DNA of 64,000 nt from Qipengyuania sp. S6317L1 (GCF_023015615.1 NZ_JALKAJ010000002.1:944501-1008500), one strand, 5' to 3'; positions 17,853 to 27,283 are shown, counted from the first letter of the stretch. The notes: generated from the letters alone by a model not told the origin. Made by a program: numbers and translations.

Positions 17853-18788
17853 TTAGTCAAACAGGCTGCTGACAGAGCTTTCGTCGGCAATCCGGCGGAT
17901 CGCTTCGCCCACCAGCGGCGCAATCGGCAGAGCGCGGATTTTGTCTGATTTTTCCGCTGCTTCGGTCAACTGGATCGAATCGGAGATTACAAGCTCTTTC
18001 AGTTTAGAGCCATCAATGCGCGCCACCGCGCCCCCCGACAAAACGCCGTGGGTGATATAGGCGGTCACCGATTTCGCGCCATTTTCAAGCAATGCTTCGG
18101 CCGCGTTGCACAGCGTGCCGCCTGAATCGATGATATCGTCGATCAGAATGCAGTGACGGCCAGAAACGTCGCCGATGATGTTCATCACTTCCGATTCGCC
18201 AGGACGATCGCGGCGTTTGTCGACGATAGCGAGCGGGGCGTTATCGAGGCGTTTGGCCAAGGCCCGCGCGCGAACGACACCGCCCACGTCGGGCGAGATT
18301 ACCATCAGATCCTGATCGCCGTAGCGCGCCTGAATATCGGCGGCCATGACGGGCGCTGCATACAGGTTATCGGTGGGAATATCGAAAAAGCCCTGGATCT
18401 GGCCTGCGTGCAGGTCAACCGCCAGAACTCGGTCCGCGCCCGCTTCGGTGATGAGGTTGGCGACCAGCTTTGCCGAGATGGGCGTGCGCGGGCCGGGCTT
18501 CCTGTCTTGGCGCGCATAGCCAAAGTACGGCACGACCGCCGTGATCCGGCGGGCCGACGCGCGGCGAAGCGCATCGATGCAGATCAACAGCTCCATCAGA
18601 TTGTCATTGGCCGGATAGCCGGTGGACTGCACCAGAAACATATCCTGACCGCGGACATTTTCATGGATTTCGACGAAGATCTCTTCATCGGCGAACCGGC
18701 GCACGCTCGCATCGGTCAACGGTGTTTCGAGATAGGCGGCAATCGCCCGGGCGAGCGGCAGGTTGGAGTTGCCGGACATGATCTTCAT
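17853..18788 (-). CDS. prs: Ribose-phosphate pyrophosphokinase
   Basis: A 311-residue PRPP synthetase that makes phosphoribosyl pyrophosphate from ribose 5-phosphate and ATP for purine, pyrimidine, histidine and NAD synthesis. Landmarks are the N-terminal [17 protein letters not shown], the ATP loop [37 protein letters not shown] and the PRPP-binding loop [12 protein letters not shown]. Length is normal. The product serves apt and the purE/purK steps elsewhere in this window. Confidence 0.97.
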   Translation of the reverse strand: MKIMSGNSNLPLARAIAAYLETPLTDASVRRFADEEIFVEIHENVRGQDMFLVQSTGYPANDNLMELLICIDALRRASARRITAVVPYFGYARQDRKPGPRTPISAKLVANLITEAGADRVLAVDLHAGQIQGFFDIPTDNLYAAPVMAADIQARYGDQDLMVISPDVGGVVRARALAKRLDNAPLAIVDKRRDRPGESEVMNIIGDVSGRHCILIDDIIDSGGTLCNAAEALLENGAKSVTAYITHGVLSGGAVARIDGSKLKELVISDSIQLTEAAEKSDKIRALPIAPLVGEAIRRIADESSVSSLFD

Positions 18789-18902
18789 CGTTGCGAATCC
18801 CCGCGTCAGTGAGTTGCAACCCCGCCTAATGAAGCGTCATTGAAATGCAACACGCGAAGGCGCGCTTGTCGACGGATGAGCGCGCATGCGTGCGAAAGCG
18901 CA

Positions 18903-19355
18903 TCACTCTATCCGCTCGATCAGCGGTTTTTCTTCAAGAGCCGAGATAGTCTCAAGAAGCGTTTCAAAAACAGGCCCGCTGTCGCGCTCCATCGCGCGGT
19001 AGGCATCTGCGAGCTTGGCTGTCGCCTGTTTCATGAGCTCCAACTGTTCGCGCCCGAACGGCGTCAGGCTCAAAAGCTGACGCCGTGCATCCTCGGGATC
19101 GGGATGACGCTCGATCAGGTCGAGCTTGAGCAGTTTGGGCATCTTTTGAATGACAATCTGATGCGAGCGACCAAGCCGGGATGCAAGATCAGAGGCGCTT
19201 GCAGGCTGGCATTGCGACAGAGCCTCCAGCAAGGAGCACGACTTCACCGGTATGACGACACCACCGCGCTCAAAAATCGCGAGCGTTTGTGCCTCGATAA
19301 GGTCGCTCAATCGCTCCGCTTGCCGGCCAAGATAGGTGATATCAGTTGGATTCAT
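18903..19355 (-). CDS. MarR family transcriptional regulator
   Basis: A winged-helix MarR regulator of 150 residues starting MNPTDITYLGRQAERL. The recognition region is ASASDLASRLGRSHQIVIQKMPKLLKLDLIERHPDPEDARRQLLSLT (seen in parts): the DxRR-like wing is present as DPEDARRQ. The start at 19355 lies inside the 3' end of the S41 peptidase gene, a 14-base overlap, so the two are one transcript; an ATG three codons earlier is possible. The palindromic site ahead of the peptidase (20675-20695) is the obvious candidate operator, implying autoregulation. Confidence 0.85.
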   Translation of the reverse strand: MNPTDITYLGRQAERLSDLIEAQTLAIFERGGVVIPVKSCSLLEALSQCQPASASDLASRLGRSHQIVIQKMPKLLKLDLIERHPDPEDARRQLLSLTPFGREQLELMKQATAKLADAYRAMERDSGPVFETLLETISALEEKPLIERIE

Positions 19356-20634
19356 CGCTCGCATCAACCCGCTTAAACACCTGCCTTGTGCCATCTGCAA
19401 AGATCCGCGCAAGCGCAAAGTCGCTGCGGGTATCGCCCACGATCTCCAAGCGGAAATCCTCTGTGCCTTCGACTGCAAAAAGGCGCTGCGAAAGAGGGCG
19501 CAACCCAAGCACGAATCGGCCTGCCCATTTGTATGTAAGCCCTTCATCTTCATGGATCAGCTCGCGGCCCTCATATTGCCCGGCAACATCGGCCAGCCAT
19601 GCCTGAGAGAGTTCAGGGGGCGCGATAGCGGGGCGAAGACCTGCGAGAACCCAATCGCGCCGGGCGCTTGGTTCGAGTGCGTTGAGTTCCTCCAGCATGG
19701 CGAGGTGCGAAATCTTGAGCGCATGGCGGGAAGGCACGGCGAGATCGGGTGTGACCCCGATACCCTCAAACTCTTCGCCGGTTGGCCCGCGGATCTCGCC
19801 AATCGGCACCTGAATGAACCAGCTATCCTCCAGCGGGAACCGCTCGATAGCATGGCCCCCGCCCGCTGTCTGTGTGCCTACCACCTTGGCCCGTTCCATT
19901 TTCTGAAGCGAATGCGCCAGCCATTCCGCCGCAGAAAATGTCACCGAACTGGTGAGTACGTGCACCGGCATATCGGGGCGCCGTCGACCCGGCACGCCAG
20001 CAAGGACCCAATGCCCGCTTTCAATCCGCTTGCCGCCCTCATTGTAATAGTAGGAGGTGATCAACCGATCCTCCTCATTGGTGAAAAGGTGGCTTGCGAT
20101 AAATTGGCCAAGGGCGTTGTAGCCTCCATTATTGTAGCGAAGATCAATGATCAGCCCCTCTGCATTTTCGACAAATTTGAGCGCCGCAGACGCCGTCGCG
20201 AAGGCTGCATCAGGCTCTGAGAAATTGTCGAAGCGCACATAGCCGATGTTACCGTCGAGCAAGCGGGCTTCGTTAAATCCATAGTTTGAAGCCGGGTCTT
20301 CGAGACTAGAAAACTCGACCGGGGATGGGCCTGTTTCTTCTTGTACTCCGACCACGAAATGGTGGTCACCCGTCGCATCGACCAAAGCATCAGTAAGGCG
20401 GTTTGCCCTCTGCGCATCTGTCATGTCGCTCCACCCGGGACCGGCCATTGCATCGCTGACGCTTTGCACGATGTCGGGCACGCGGGACGGGAAAACGTAG
20501 TTGTCGCGCAGCGCCTTTTCGATCGCCTGAACGCTTGGCCCTGACGCGGCGTTGGCCAAGAGTGCAGGGGCCATGAGGGCAGAGGCCTGAAGAAGGCAGA
20601 GAAAGGCCAGCATGGCACGCAGGAATGATGGCAT
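19342..20634 (-). CDS. S41 family peptidase, exported
   Basis: A 430-residue serine peptidase of the tail-specific/IRBP type. The ATG at 20634 follows AGGAG by seven bases, and the signal peptide is MPSFLRAMLAFLCLLQASALMAPALLANA. The S41 core has GNIGYVRFDNFSEPD, GLIIDLRYNNGG and VTFSAAEWLAHSLQ with the catalytic serine in TFSAAE, then VGTQTAGGG. There is no PDZ domain, as in the shorter IRBP-like members. A C-terminal beta-rich extension of about 100 residues follows. It is the first gene of the peptidase-marR transcript. The target is unknown. Confidence 0.88.
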   Translation of the reverse strand: MPSFLRAMLAFLCLLQASALMAPALLANAASGPSVQAIEKALRDNYVFPSRVPDIVQSVSDAMAGPGWSDMTDAQRANRLTDALVDATGDHHFVVGVQEETGPSPVEFSSLEDPASNYGFNEARLLDGNIGYVRFDNFSEPDAAFATASAALKFVENAEGLIIDLRYNNGGYNALGQFIASHLFTNEEDRLITSYYYNEGGKRIESGHWVLAGVPGRRRPDMPVHVLTSSVTFSAAEWLAHSLQKMERAKVVGTQTAGGGHAIERFPLEDSWFIQVPIGEIRGPTGEEFEGIGVTPDLAVPSRHALKISHLAMLEELNALEPSARRDWVLAGLRPAIAPPELSQAWLADVAGQYEGRELIHEDEGLTYKWAGRFVLGLRPLSQRLFAVEGTEDFRLEIVGDTRSDFALARIFADGTRQVFKRVDASDESN

Positions 20635-20674
20635 TGGAGGTCTCCTGTATCGATTTGCTGGCGCTTTATACAAC

Positions 20675-20695
20675 ATATTGCGCAATATATTGCAA
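20675..20695. promoter_or_regulatory. Palindromic operator, probably for the MarR regulator
   Basis: Two overlapping perfect palindromes: ATATTGCGCAATAT (20675-20688) and GCAATATATTGC (20682-20693). Three TTGC/GCAA half-sites are thus laid out within 16 bp. The site is 40-60 bases upstream of the peptidase start codon, where it could overlap the promoter. Size and symmetry fit MarR-type operators; the link to this MarR is inference. Confidence 0.65.
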
Positions 20696-20884
20696 GTAGG
20701 GTTTGCGGCGGTTCTGCGGGCGCTCTTTTTACTCCTCGTTTGTCGGGGTTGCCGGTGACCATAAAAGCGCCGCCGTCGAGCGAGACCAGCGGGCACAGTT
20801 CGTGGCCGCCATAGAATGGGTCAGGGTTAACCCTCATTTAGGCAAGGGGCGGCATACTGCGGGCGAACCAGAAAAGGACGCATC

Positions 20885-21175
20885 ATGCGCATCACATCTA
20901 TCCCGGCGCTTCTCGCGCTTACTGTCGCGCTTGGCTCGTGCGGGCCGCAGACGCCTGAAGAAGTGCGTGAGGCGAGCATTGCGAAGTGCGAACGGCAGTT
21001 TGGACGCATGTCGCCTGACCCTGCGAAGGGCAACGCCTTGTGCTCCTGCATGACCGATCGCCTTGCCGAGCAGGGGCTTGAGGTCACCGATATGCTGGGC
21101 GCAGGGCGCGCGCAGGTGGAAAGCATCACGCGCGGCTGCGCGGCGCAGGCCGGCATCGCTTTGCCGACCCGCTAG
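20885..21175 (+). CDS. Small putative lipoprotein
   Basis: A 96-residue protein with a lipoprotein signal, MRITSIPALLALTVALGSCGPQ (lipobox LGSC). The mature part is short and helical with three further cysteines (AKCERQF, ALCSCM, RGCAAQ), which could form disulfides in the periplasm. AAAGGACGCATC precedes the ATG at 20885. I do not recognise a family. It is convergent with glpX. Confidence 0.7.
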   Translation: MRITSIPALLALTVALGSCGPQTPEEVREASIAKCERQFGRMSPDPAKGNALCSCMTDRLAEQGLEVTDMLGAGRAQVESITRGCAAQAGIALPTR

Positions 21176-21187
21176 GCTTCTTGCGCC

Positions 21188-22237
21188 CTATCCCCGGTGC
21201 GGCGCGATCCGGTGTTCGCCCCTGATCCAGCGCACTGTGCCGGACGAGGCGCGCATCACCACGCTATCGGTGGTCATGATGGTGGCACCAGTTGATTTCT
21301 TGCGTTTCTTCACCCCTTCGAGAAGTGACCCGTCGGTCACCCCGGTTGCGGCAAAGATGCAGTCCGATTTCGCCAGCTCTTCGAGCTTGTAGATCTTGTT
21401 AAGGTCGGTGATGCCCCATTTCTTGGCGCGCGCTTTTTCATCATCGTTGCGGAAAACGAGACGACCGTTGAACTGGCCGCCGACGCACCGCAGGGCCGCT
21501 GCTGCGAGAACACCTTCCGGCGCGCCGCCCTGGCCCATGTAAATGTCGATGGTGGTGTCCTGATCGGTCACGGCGATCACGCCTGCGACATCGCCATCGC
21601 CGATAAGGTGCACGCCGCAGCCAATTTCGCGCAGCTCTGCGATCAGGTCGGCATGGCGCGGACGGTCAAGGACGCAGACATTGATCTCCGAAGGCTTAAC
21701 ACCCTTGGCCGCCGCCACTGCCTCGACATTTTCAGTCGGAGTTTTGGCAAGGTCGATCACATCGGCGGGAAGGCCTGGCCCAACGGCGAGCTTGTCCATG
21801 TAAACATCGGGCGCATTCAAAAGCCCGCCTTTTTCCGACGCGGCGAGAACCGCAAGCGCGTTGGGACCGGCCTTGGCGGTGATCGTCGTGCCTTCGAGAG
21901 GGTCGAGCGCGATGTCGATTTTCGGGCCTTTATCAGGCGCCCCGCCGACCTTCTCCCCGATATAGAGCATCGGCGCTTCGTCGCGCTCGCCTTCACCGAT
22001 CACCACGGTGCCGTCCATGTAAAGCGTATCGAACGCACGGCGCATGGCTTCCACCGCTGCTGCATCAGCCGCTTTCTCATCGCCGCGCCCGATCAATTGC
22101 GCCGCCGCCACGGCCGCCGCTTCGGTCACCCGGACCATTTCAAGAACCAGCACGCGGTCAATCGCATTTTGGTCATCTTGGTCTTTTGCGGCCAGTACAT
22201 CTGTGCCAAGAGCAGCGTTCGTATCGGTAGTGTTCAT
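21188..22237 (-). CDS. glpX: Fructose-1,6-bisphosphatase class II
   Basis: A 349-residue class II FBPase that dephosphorylates fructose 1,6-bisphosphate in gluconeogenesis (related enzymes also act on sedoheptulose bisphosphate). Family features are GRGDEKAADAAAVEAMR, VVIGEGERDEAPMLYIGE, DPLEGT and DRPRHADLI, and GCGVHLIGDGDVAG. The start is MNTTDTNAALGTDV at 22237; the open frame extends further upstream but that part overlaps the divergent secreted-protein gene. In sphingomonads this gene commonly lies near hom, as here. Confidence 0.95.
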   Translation of the reverse strand: MNTTDTNAALGTDVLAAKDQDDQNAIDRVLVLEMVRVTEAAAVAAAQLIGRGDEKAADAAAVEAMRRAFDTLYMDGTVVIGEGERDEAPMLYIGEKVGGAPDKGPKIDIALDPLEGTTITAKAGPNALAVLAASEKGGLLNAPDVYMDKLAVGPGLPADVIDLAKTPTENVEAVAAAKGVKPSEINVCVLDRPRHADLIAELREIGCGVHLIGDGDVAGVIAVTDQDTTIDIYMGQGGAPEGVLAAAALRCVGGQFNGRLVFRNDDEKARAKKWGITDLNKIYKLEELAKSDCIFAATGVTDGSLLEGVKKRKKSTGATIMTTDSVVMRASSGTVRWIRGEHRIAPHRG

Positions 22238-22316
22238 CGCGAATTCAGTCCTTTTGCGCCCATGATGGGTCGGGGCCTTACCTGTCGCCAGAGCGCTTAG
22301 CCATGAGGACACACGC

Positions 22317-22925
22317 TTGTCGAGCATTCCTATGAATAACTCACCAATTGTGCGCGCTTGGGCTGCGGTCATTTGTGGCTCGGTTCTTGTTACGCCCCTG
22401 GCCGCGCAAGATGAAGATGGTGTGACATCCGATCCCGAAGGCGAAGCGCAGGTCGAAACCGCGGCCCCAAGCGCGCCTCCACGCCCGTTTGGCGGAGGGC
22501 TCGATCTGTCGGTGACCGTCCCGCGCGATCCCGATGCCGTGATCGAGGAACAATGCGAGCGCGAGAACGAAGTGGGCCGCATACAGGGCGAGATTGTCGT
22601 ATGCCGCCAATTGGGCGAGGCAAGCGACGGGTCCTATGACCGCGAAGAATTCGAACGCAGCTATGCCGAGCGCACACAGGGCGAAAAACCCGTCAATGTT
22701 TCCGGTATGCGCGAGCTGGCCAATTCGATCAGCATCGGTTCAGCGCCCGAGCCGGTGTTGATGATCGACGTGGAAAGCCTGCCGCAAGCGCCCGAAGGTT
22801 CGGATGCAGACCGTATCGCAAGGGGTCTGCCAGCGCTCGGTCAGGATGAAGAGCTCAGCCCTGAAGAAATCCAGCGCCGCCGCCGCGCAGCCGGGCTCGA
22901 TGCACCTGATTTGCCGGGGCAATAA
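22317..22925 (+). CDS. Secreted hypothetical protein
   Basis: About 200 residues with an N-terminal signal (NNSPIVRAWAAVICGSVLVTPLAAQ) and an acidic, low-complexity mature part (DEDGVTSDPEGEAQVETAAPSAPPRPFGG), two cysteines that could pair (EEQCERENE, IVVCRQL) and a basic C-terminal stretch (EEIQRRRRAAGLDAP). I do not recognise a family. The start is uncertain: a TTG at 22317 has GAGGA at ideal spacing, and an ATG at 22332 has none; both keep the signal peptide. It is divergent from glpX. Confidence 0.65.
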   Translation: MSSIPMNNSPIVRAWAAVICGSVLVTPLAAQDEDGVTSDPEGEAQVETAAPSAPPRPFGGGLDLSVTVPRDPDAVIEEQCERENEVGRIQGEIVVCRQLGEASDGSYDREEFERSYAERTQGEKPVNVSGMRELANSISIGSAPEPVLMIDVESLPQAPEGSDADRIARGLPALGQDEELSPEEIQRRRRAAGLDAPDLPGQ

Positions 22926-22951
22926 GGGTCGCTACGACCCGCCGCCCCGGC

Positions 22952-24289
22952 TCAAGCCATAATCGGCAGAACCAGCGGCTCACCTGTCAGGCTGTCTGAA
23001 CCCTCAAGCAGCGCGATCGCTTTCACTACATTGGCCTCTGGCCCTTCATGCGTGACCATCGCGACCAGCACTTCGCTGTCATCGCTTGCCCCGCCCGCCT
23101 TCTGCAGGCCCAGTTGAATAAGGCTTTCAATCGAGACATCGGCATCGCGCATGGCAGCCGTAATCTCGGCCAGAACGCCGGGGCGATCATTGACGGTAAA
23201 GCGAAGGTATGCACGGCCCATGCGGCCACCAGGCTCGGCAGGCGAAAGCTTCGTTAGAGCATCCACAGGCGCTGAAAACGGCGCGCCCACATCACCGCGC
23301 GCAATATCAATAAGGTCGGCCACAACCGCGCTTGCCGTCGGACCATCGCCAGCACCTGCGCCCTGAAACAACAGGCGGCCTACGTAATTGCCCTCTGCCA
23401 CCACGGCGTTGGTCGGACCATCGACGGGCGCAAGCGGGTGATCTTTTGCGACAAGGCACGGGCGCACACGTTGAAGCAGCCTTGGCCCGTCTGCATCCTG
23501 CTGAACGTCGGCTTCGCCAATCAGGCGGATGACAAAGCCAAGCGCATCGGCCTGGGCAATGTCGGCGGCGCGCACCTGTACGATGCCGACGGTATCGACA
23601 TTGGCAAAATCCAGCTCGACCCCGAACCCGATAGTGGCAAGGATCGCAAGCTTGTGCGCTGCGTCAACGCCTTCGATATCGAAGGTCGGATCGGCTTCGG
23701 CATAGCCAAGCGCCTGCGCCTCGGCGAGGGTTTCGGCAAAGTCTGCGCCGCTCGCCTCCATCGTGGTGAGGATGTAATTGCAGGTGCCGTTGAGGATGCC
23801 GTAAACGCGCGTCAGTTCATTGGCGCTTGCGCCTTCGCGAAGCCCTTTGACCACGGGAATGCCGCCGGCCACCGCCGCTTCGAATTTGAGCGCAAGGCCG
23901 CCTGATTCGGCTGCGCGGGCAAGCTCCATACCGTGATGGGCGACCATCGCCTTGTTCGCGGTGACAAGGCTTTTGCCGCCGTTAAACGCTGCGCGTGACA
24001 GGGTGAGCGCGGGGCCATCCGAACCCCCGACCAGTTCGACCACAACGTCGACATCATCGCGCGCGGCAAGTGCGGTCATATCGTCTTCCCACGCAAAGCC
24101 GCTGATATCGACGCCGCGATCCTTGCCCCGTTCGCGTGCGCTTACTGCGGTCACTTCAATCGGGCGTCCTGCACGGCCGGTGATCAGATCGCCGTTGGAT
24201 TCCAGCAGGCGGATGACGCCCGCGCCCACGGTTCCAAGGCCCGCAAGGCCGATGCGCAAAGGGCGAGAAGATGATGCAGTGATGCCCAA
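22952..24289 (-). CDS. hom: Homoserine dehydrogenase
   Basis: A 445-residue enzyme that reduces aspartate semialdehyde to homoserine for threonine and methionine. The NAD(P) motif is GLAGLGTVGAGV, the catalytic region includes GGIPVVKGLREG and GILNGTCNYILTTME and AEADPTFDIEGVDAAHK, and a C-terminal ACT domain (FTVNDRPGVLAEITAAMRDA) suggests threonine feedback. I favour the TTG at 24289, which has CGGGAG six bases upstream; the open frame also allows a TTG at 24319. No riboswitch is evident in the short gap upstream. Confidence 0.94.
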   Translation of the reverse strand: MGITASSSRPLRIGLAGLGTVGAGVIRLLESNGDLITGRAGRPIEVTAVSARERGKDRGVDISGFAWEDDMTALAARDDVDVVVELVGGSDGPALTLSRAAFNGGKSLVTANKAMVAHHGMELARAAESGGLALKFEAAVAGGIPVVKGLREGASANELTRVYGILNGTCNYILTTMEASGADFAETLAEAQALGYAEADPTFDIEGVDAAHKLAILATIGFGVELDFANVDTVGIVQVRAADIAQADALGFVIRLIGEADVQQDADGPRLLQRVRPCLVAKDHPLAPVDGPTNAVVAEGNYVGRLLFQGAGAGDGPTASAVVADLIDIARGDVGAPFSAPVDALTKLSPAEPGGRMGRAYLRFTVNDRPGVLAEITAAMRDADVSIESLIQLGLQKAGGASDDSEVLVAMVTHEGPEANVVKAIALLEGSDSLTGEPLVLPIMA

Positions 24290-24374
24290 GGAGTGCTCCC
24301 GAGTGTGTGATGATCCCAATAAGGCGCACCCGCTTAGGGGTCATCACTCTCACGTCAAGAGAGATTGCACGCCC

Positions 24375-25286
24375 TTACATCTGGGGCGGTGCGGTTATCG
24401 CAGTGGTTATCGCTCTGGGGCACGGGCCAAGCTGTTCGCGCACATAGCGATAGTCCTCCTCTGCCAACCGCCGCGCTGCCGGGTCGCGCGCAAGGTTGGC
24501 GCTTGAAGGCAGGCGGTCGGGCAAAGAGCACGCAAGACGATACCAGCGCAGCGTCTGGGGCCGGGGCGCGCGCGCCGCCGAATCGATGATTTCCCCCCAA
24601 GACACGCCCCACTGAGGCGGCTGTCCGGGTCGGCGCAGCACAGTGATGGAAACGGGCGAGCGATCCGTGGTCTTCACGAAGATCTGCGTTTCCGATTCGC
24701 CCACGAGCGTGCCGGGCACCGAAAGCGCATCGCCAATCCCCTCGACCATCGGCGGCACATCGCCAGAGGCAAGTTCGGTCAGGATCGGGCGCAGCCTCGC
24801 TTCAAAGGCGGGGGTGTAATCGAACATTGCCTGCTTTCCGGTCAACCGCACAGAGCCGCGATCGCCCTCGACCCGGTCTGCAAACAGCAGCACTTCGCGC
24901 TTCTTGTACTTCTGTGGCTTTCCCTTGGCGTCCAGCGGCACATCGACGAGAAACGCCAGCGATTCGCCCACTGCCGCCGAGCCGGCGATCAGCGAAACGG
25001 TCTGCGCTTCCATATAGAGCCTTGCAAATCCGGGCTCCAGACCGGGCGCTCTTTCGGGTTTCAAGCGGATCTGGCGGCGAATCTGGGCGCGGATAACCAT
25101 GTCAGAACGTTCCGCAAGAGCGACCAAATCGGCATAAGTGGCCCTGTCTGCGGGATTGGCCATTTCTGGGACAGGGGTTTGGGAATAGGCAGGCGCAGCC
25201 GTTAACCCAAGGCCTGCCACAGCGCTTGCAATCACAGCTAGCCTGCTGAAGTTAAATGTTAAATTTGTGTTAACGCGCCAAACCAT
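24375..25286 (-). CDS. Secreted hypothetical protein
   Basis: A 303-residue protein with a long N-terminal signal (signal core LAVIASAVAGLGLTAAPAYSQ); GAGG lies seven bases before the ATG at 25286. The mature part begins DRATYADLVALAERSDMVIRAQIRRQIRLKPERAPGL (in parts) and has mixed alpha/beta content, an LFADRVEGDRGSVRL strand region and a C-terminus rich in Arg and Pro. I know no family name for it, but the layout looks like a conserved sphingomonad envelope protein. It precedes hom on the same strand with 85 bases between. Confidence 0.72.
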   Translation of the reverse strand: MVWRVNTNLTFNFSRLAVIASAVAGLGLTAAPAYSQTPVPEMANPADRATYADLVALAERSDMVIRAQIRRQIRLKPERAPGLEPGFARLYMEAQTVSLIAGSAAVGESLAFLVDVPLDAKGKPQKYKKREVLLFADRVEGDRGSVRLTGKQAMFDYTPAFEARLRPILTELASGDVPPMVEGIGDALSVPGTLVGESETQIFVKTTDRSPVSITVLRRPGQPPQWGVSWGEIIDSAARAPRPQTLRWYRLACSLPDRLPSSANLARDPAARRLAEEDYRYVREQLGPCPRAITTAITAPPQM

Positions 25287-25721
25287 CGGGTTTCCTCATG
25301 TGCTTTATCCGCAAGCTTTTGCGGGTCTTCTTATTGCAAACCTATCGCAATGAATCACCCCTGAATGGATAAAGCGTTTGATTGCCTAGGTGTTGCTCGT
25401 TAATGGACATGGTTCGTGTTGAGGTTGGGGACAAAGTCAGCACGTGGAGAGCGCTGTTTCGTTTCTGGTCCATAATGGACTTGTTGCGTGCAGTCGATTG
25501 GGACGAAATTTCGCGAGCGCTTTGCCGGGTTGACGGGCGTCGTGTGAGAGAAATCTGACCAATCGGAAGTTCAAGATTCTGGGAGTCACAGCCCGGGTCT
25601 GGTTGAGTGCGTTGTTTGGCCGCCTTGGTTGCAATTCGACGATATCTTGGTTTGGCCCTGATGTGAAAATTGTGTGTCGAACTCCCCGGTTCGACATTGA
25701 GTATGGAGTGAAAGCGACTGC
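25287..25721. other. Intergenic region upstream of tonB
   Basis: About 435 bases between divergent genes, with lower GC than its surroundings. It presumably holds the tonB-exb promoter. A short hairpin CCGCAA-GCTT-TTGCGG (25309-25324) followed by TCTTCTTA is present. Open frames on the minus strand here have no credible start or composition. I could not identify a Fur box. Confidence 0.4.
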
Positions 25722-26387
25722 ATGTCCTACGCTGACCAATCAAATAAGCTGACGCCAGCAAAAATGGTCGGGCTCATCTTCGCCGTAGGGTTTGTTGCTC
25801 TTGCCCTTGTGGGTATGGCAATGGGTCTGACGATTAGTAAGGCGGTCCAAGCGATCGAGCGCGTTACGACGGTTGATATTGAGGAACCACCACCCCCGCC
25901 GGAAGAACCCGACGAGGTACCACCACCGCCGGAGAATGCACCGCCACCTCCGCCGGTAGCACCGCCGCCGCCGATCGTGATCGCGCCGGCACCCCCACCA
26001 ATTCAGACGCAGCCGACGCCACCGCCGCCTGCGCCTCCGGTTCTGGTGATTCCACCTCCGGCTCCTGTTGCGCCACCACCGCCGCCTTCTCAGGCACGTG
26101 GTGCAAGCCCGCGCGGTCAAAACCGCTGGGCTGGCCGGATCCAAGAGAACTATCCATCACGCGCCCTGCGTGAGGAAATCGAGGGCACTGTCGGTGTCCG
26201 CGTGACGGTAACCGCAGACGGCCGTGCAACCGGCTGTCAGGTCACGTCGTCAAGCGGCTCGGGCATTCTCGATGAGGCAGCCTGTAAGGGTGTGGAGCGC
26301 TATGGTCGCTTCAATCCAGCGCTCGATGACGCTGGCAACCCGACAACGGGCGCATTCTCGACCCGGATCACTTATCGATTGAACTAA
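25722..26387 (+). CDS. tonB: Energy transducer TonB
   Basis: A 221-residue protein that spans the inner membrane once and the periplasm, passing the proton-motive force to TonB-dependent outer-membrane receptors. The membrane segment is VGLIFAVGFVALALVGMAMG (residues 14-33 or so). It is followed by a long proline-rich rod, about residues 48-125, mostly Pro with Glu early and Ala/Val later. The C-terminal TonB fold is NYPSRALREEIEGTVGVRVT and RYGRFNPALDDAGNP, with a cysteine pair (TGCQV, EAACKG). It opens the tonB-exbB-exbD-exbD cluster. Confidence 0.93.
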   Translation: MSYADQSNKLTPAKMVGLIFAVGFVALALVGMAMGLTISKAVQAIERVTTVDIEEPPPPPEEPDEVPPPPENAPPPPPVAPPPPIVIAPAPPPIQTQPTPPPPAPPVLVIPPPAPVAPPPPPSQARGASPRGQNRWAGRIQENYPSRALREEIEGTVGVRVTVTADGRATGCQVTSSSGSGILDEAACKGVERYGRFNPALDDAGNPTTGAFSTRITYRLN

Positions 26388-26463
26388 CCAAATACCGCAT
26401 GTGCTGGCGGAGGGGACAATCTCGCCAGGGCTTACGGAAATTTTCTCAAGAGGATTACTCGCA

Positions 26464-27276
26464 ATGAACCTTTACTATCTTGCTGCGGCGGCTGCCGACA
26501 CTGAAGCACCCGTCAACGAGTTCGGCTTCTGGAAGGCCATGGAAGAAGGCGGCCCCGTCGCCTGGTCGATCCTTGCTGTCATGATCATCATGTCAGTTGG
26601 CTCGTTCTACATCCTGTTCACCAAGTATTTCGAACAAGCCAAAGTGATGCGTCAGTACAAGAACGTCCAAGGCGCGTTCTGGCGTGCAGGTTCGCTTCGT
26701 GAAGGCGCTACCAAGCTCGACAAGAACTCGGCATGGCGCCAGCTTGCCGACGATGCTGTGACCGCACAGGATCACCACGGCAAAATGGAAGGTGCAGGAC
26801 AAGAAGTTCACTTCGTCGAAGAAGAGCTTGCCCACTCGCAAAACACCATCAACCAGGCTCTGTCTGGCGGTCTTTCCTTCCTCGCATCGGTCGGCGCTAC
26901 CGCACCGTTTATTGGTCTGCTCGGCACCGTGATCGGTATTTACCGCGCTCTGATCAACATCGGCATCGAAGGTTCGGCATCGATCGACAAGGTTGCAGGT
27001 CCGGTTGGTGAGGCGCTCATCATGACCGCTATCGGCCTTCTCGTGGCTGTGCCTGCTGTGCTTGCGTTTAACTGGCTCCAGTCGCGCAACCGCCGCATCG
27101 ACGCTCTGATGACCGACTTCTCGAACAACATCGTCGCCTACATCGGCTCGAACGGCGCTATCAAGCCAACCACTGGTGCAGCAGCACCAGCCGGCAAGAA
27201 GCCAGCAACCGCGGCAGCAGCTGCCAAGAAGCCAGCCACCACGGCTGGCGGTGCAAGCGCATCGGTCAAGAAGTAA
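26464..27276 (+). CDS. exbB: MotA/TolQ/ExbB proton channel family protein
   Basis: A 270-residue three-helix membrane protein forming the stator pentamer with ExbD. The first membrane helix is AWSILAVMIIMSVGSFYILF; the conserved channel part is LASVGATAPFIGLLGTVIGIYRALINIG and IMTAIGLLVAVPAVLAFNWLQ. The start at 26464 (MNLYYLAAAAADTEAP) has AGAGGA upstream; an upstream frame to 26401 is not credible. The C-terminal 35 residues are an Ala/Lys-rich tail absent from E. coli ExbB. Confidence 0.93.
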   Translation: MNLYYLAAAAADTEAPVNEFGFWKAMEEGGPVAWSILAVMIIMSVGSFYILFTKYFEQAKVMRQYKNVQGAFWRAGSLREGATKLDKNSAWRQLADDAVTAQDHHGKMEGAGQEVHFVEEELAHSQNTINQALSGGLSFLASVGATAPFIGLLGTVIGIYRALINIGIEGSASIDKVAGPVGEALIMTAIGLLVAVPAVLAFNWLQSRNRRIDALMTDFSNNIVAYIGSNGAIKPTTGAAAPAGKKPATAAAAAKKPATTAGGASASVKK

Positions 27277-27283
27277 TCGTCTT

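Noticed and set aside
22926..22940. GGGTCG-CTA-CGACCC hairpin as a terminator
   Set aside because: Short stem and no T run; it may be chance between convergent genes.
25342..25761. Minus-strand open frames in the intergenic region before tonB
   Set aside because: No convincing start or ribosome-binding site and no domain; overlaps the tonB start region.
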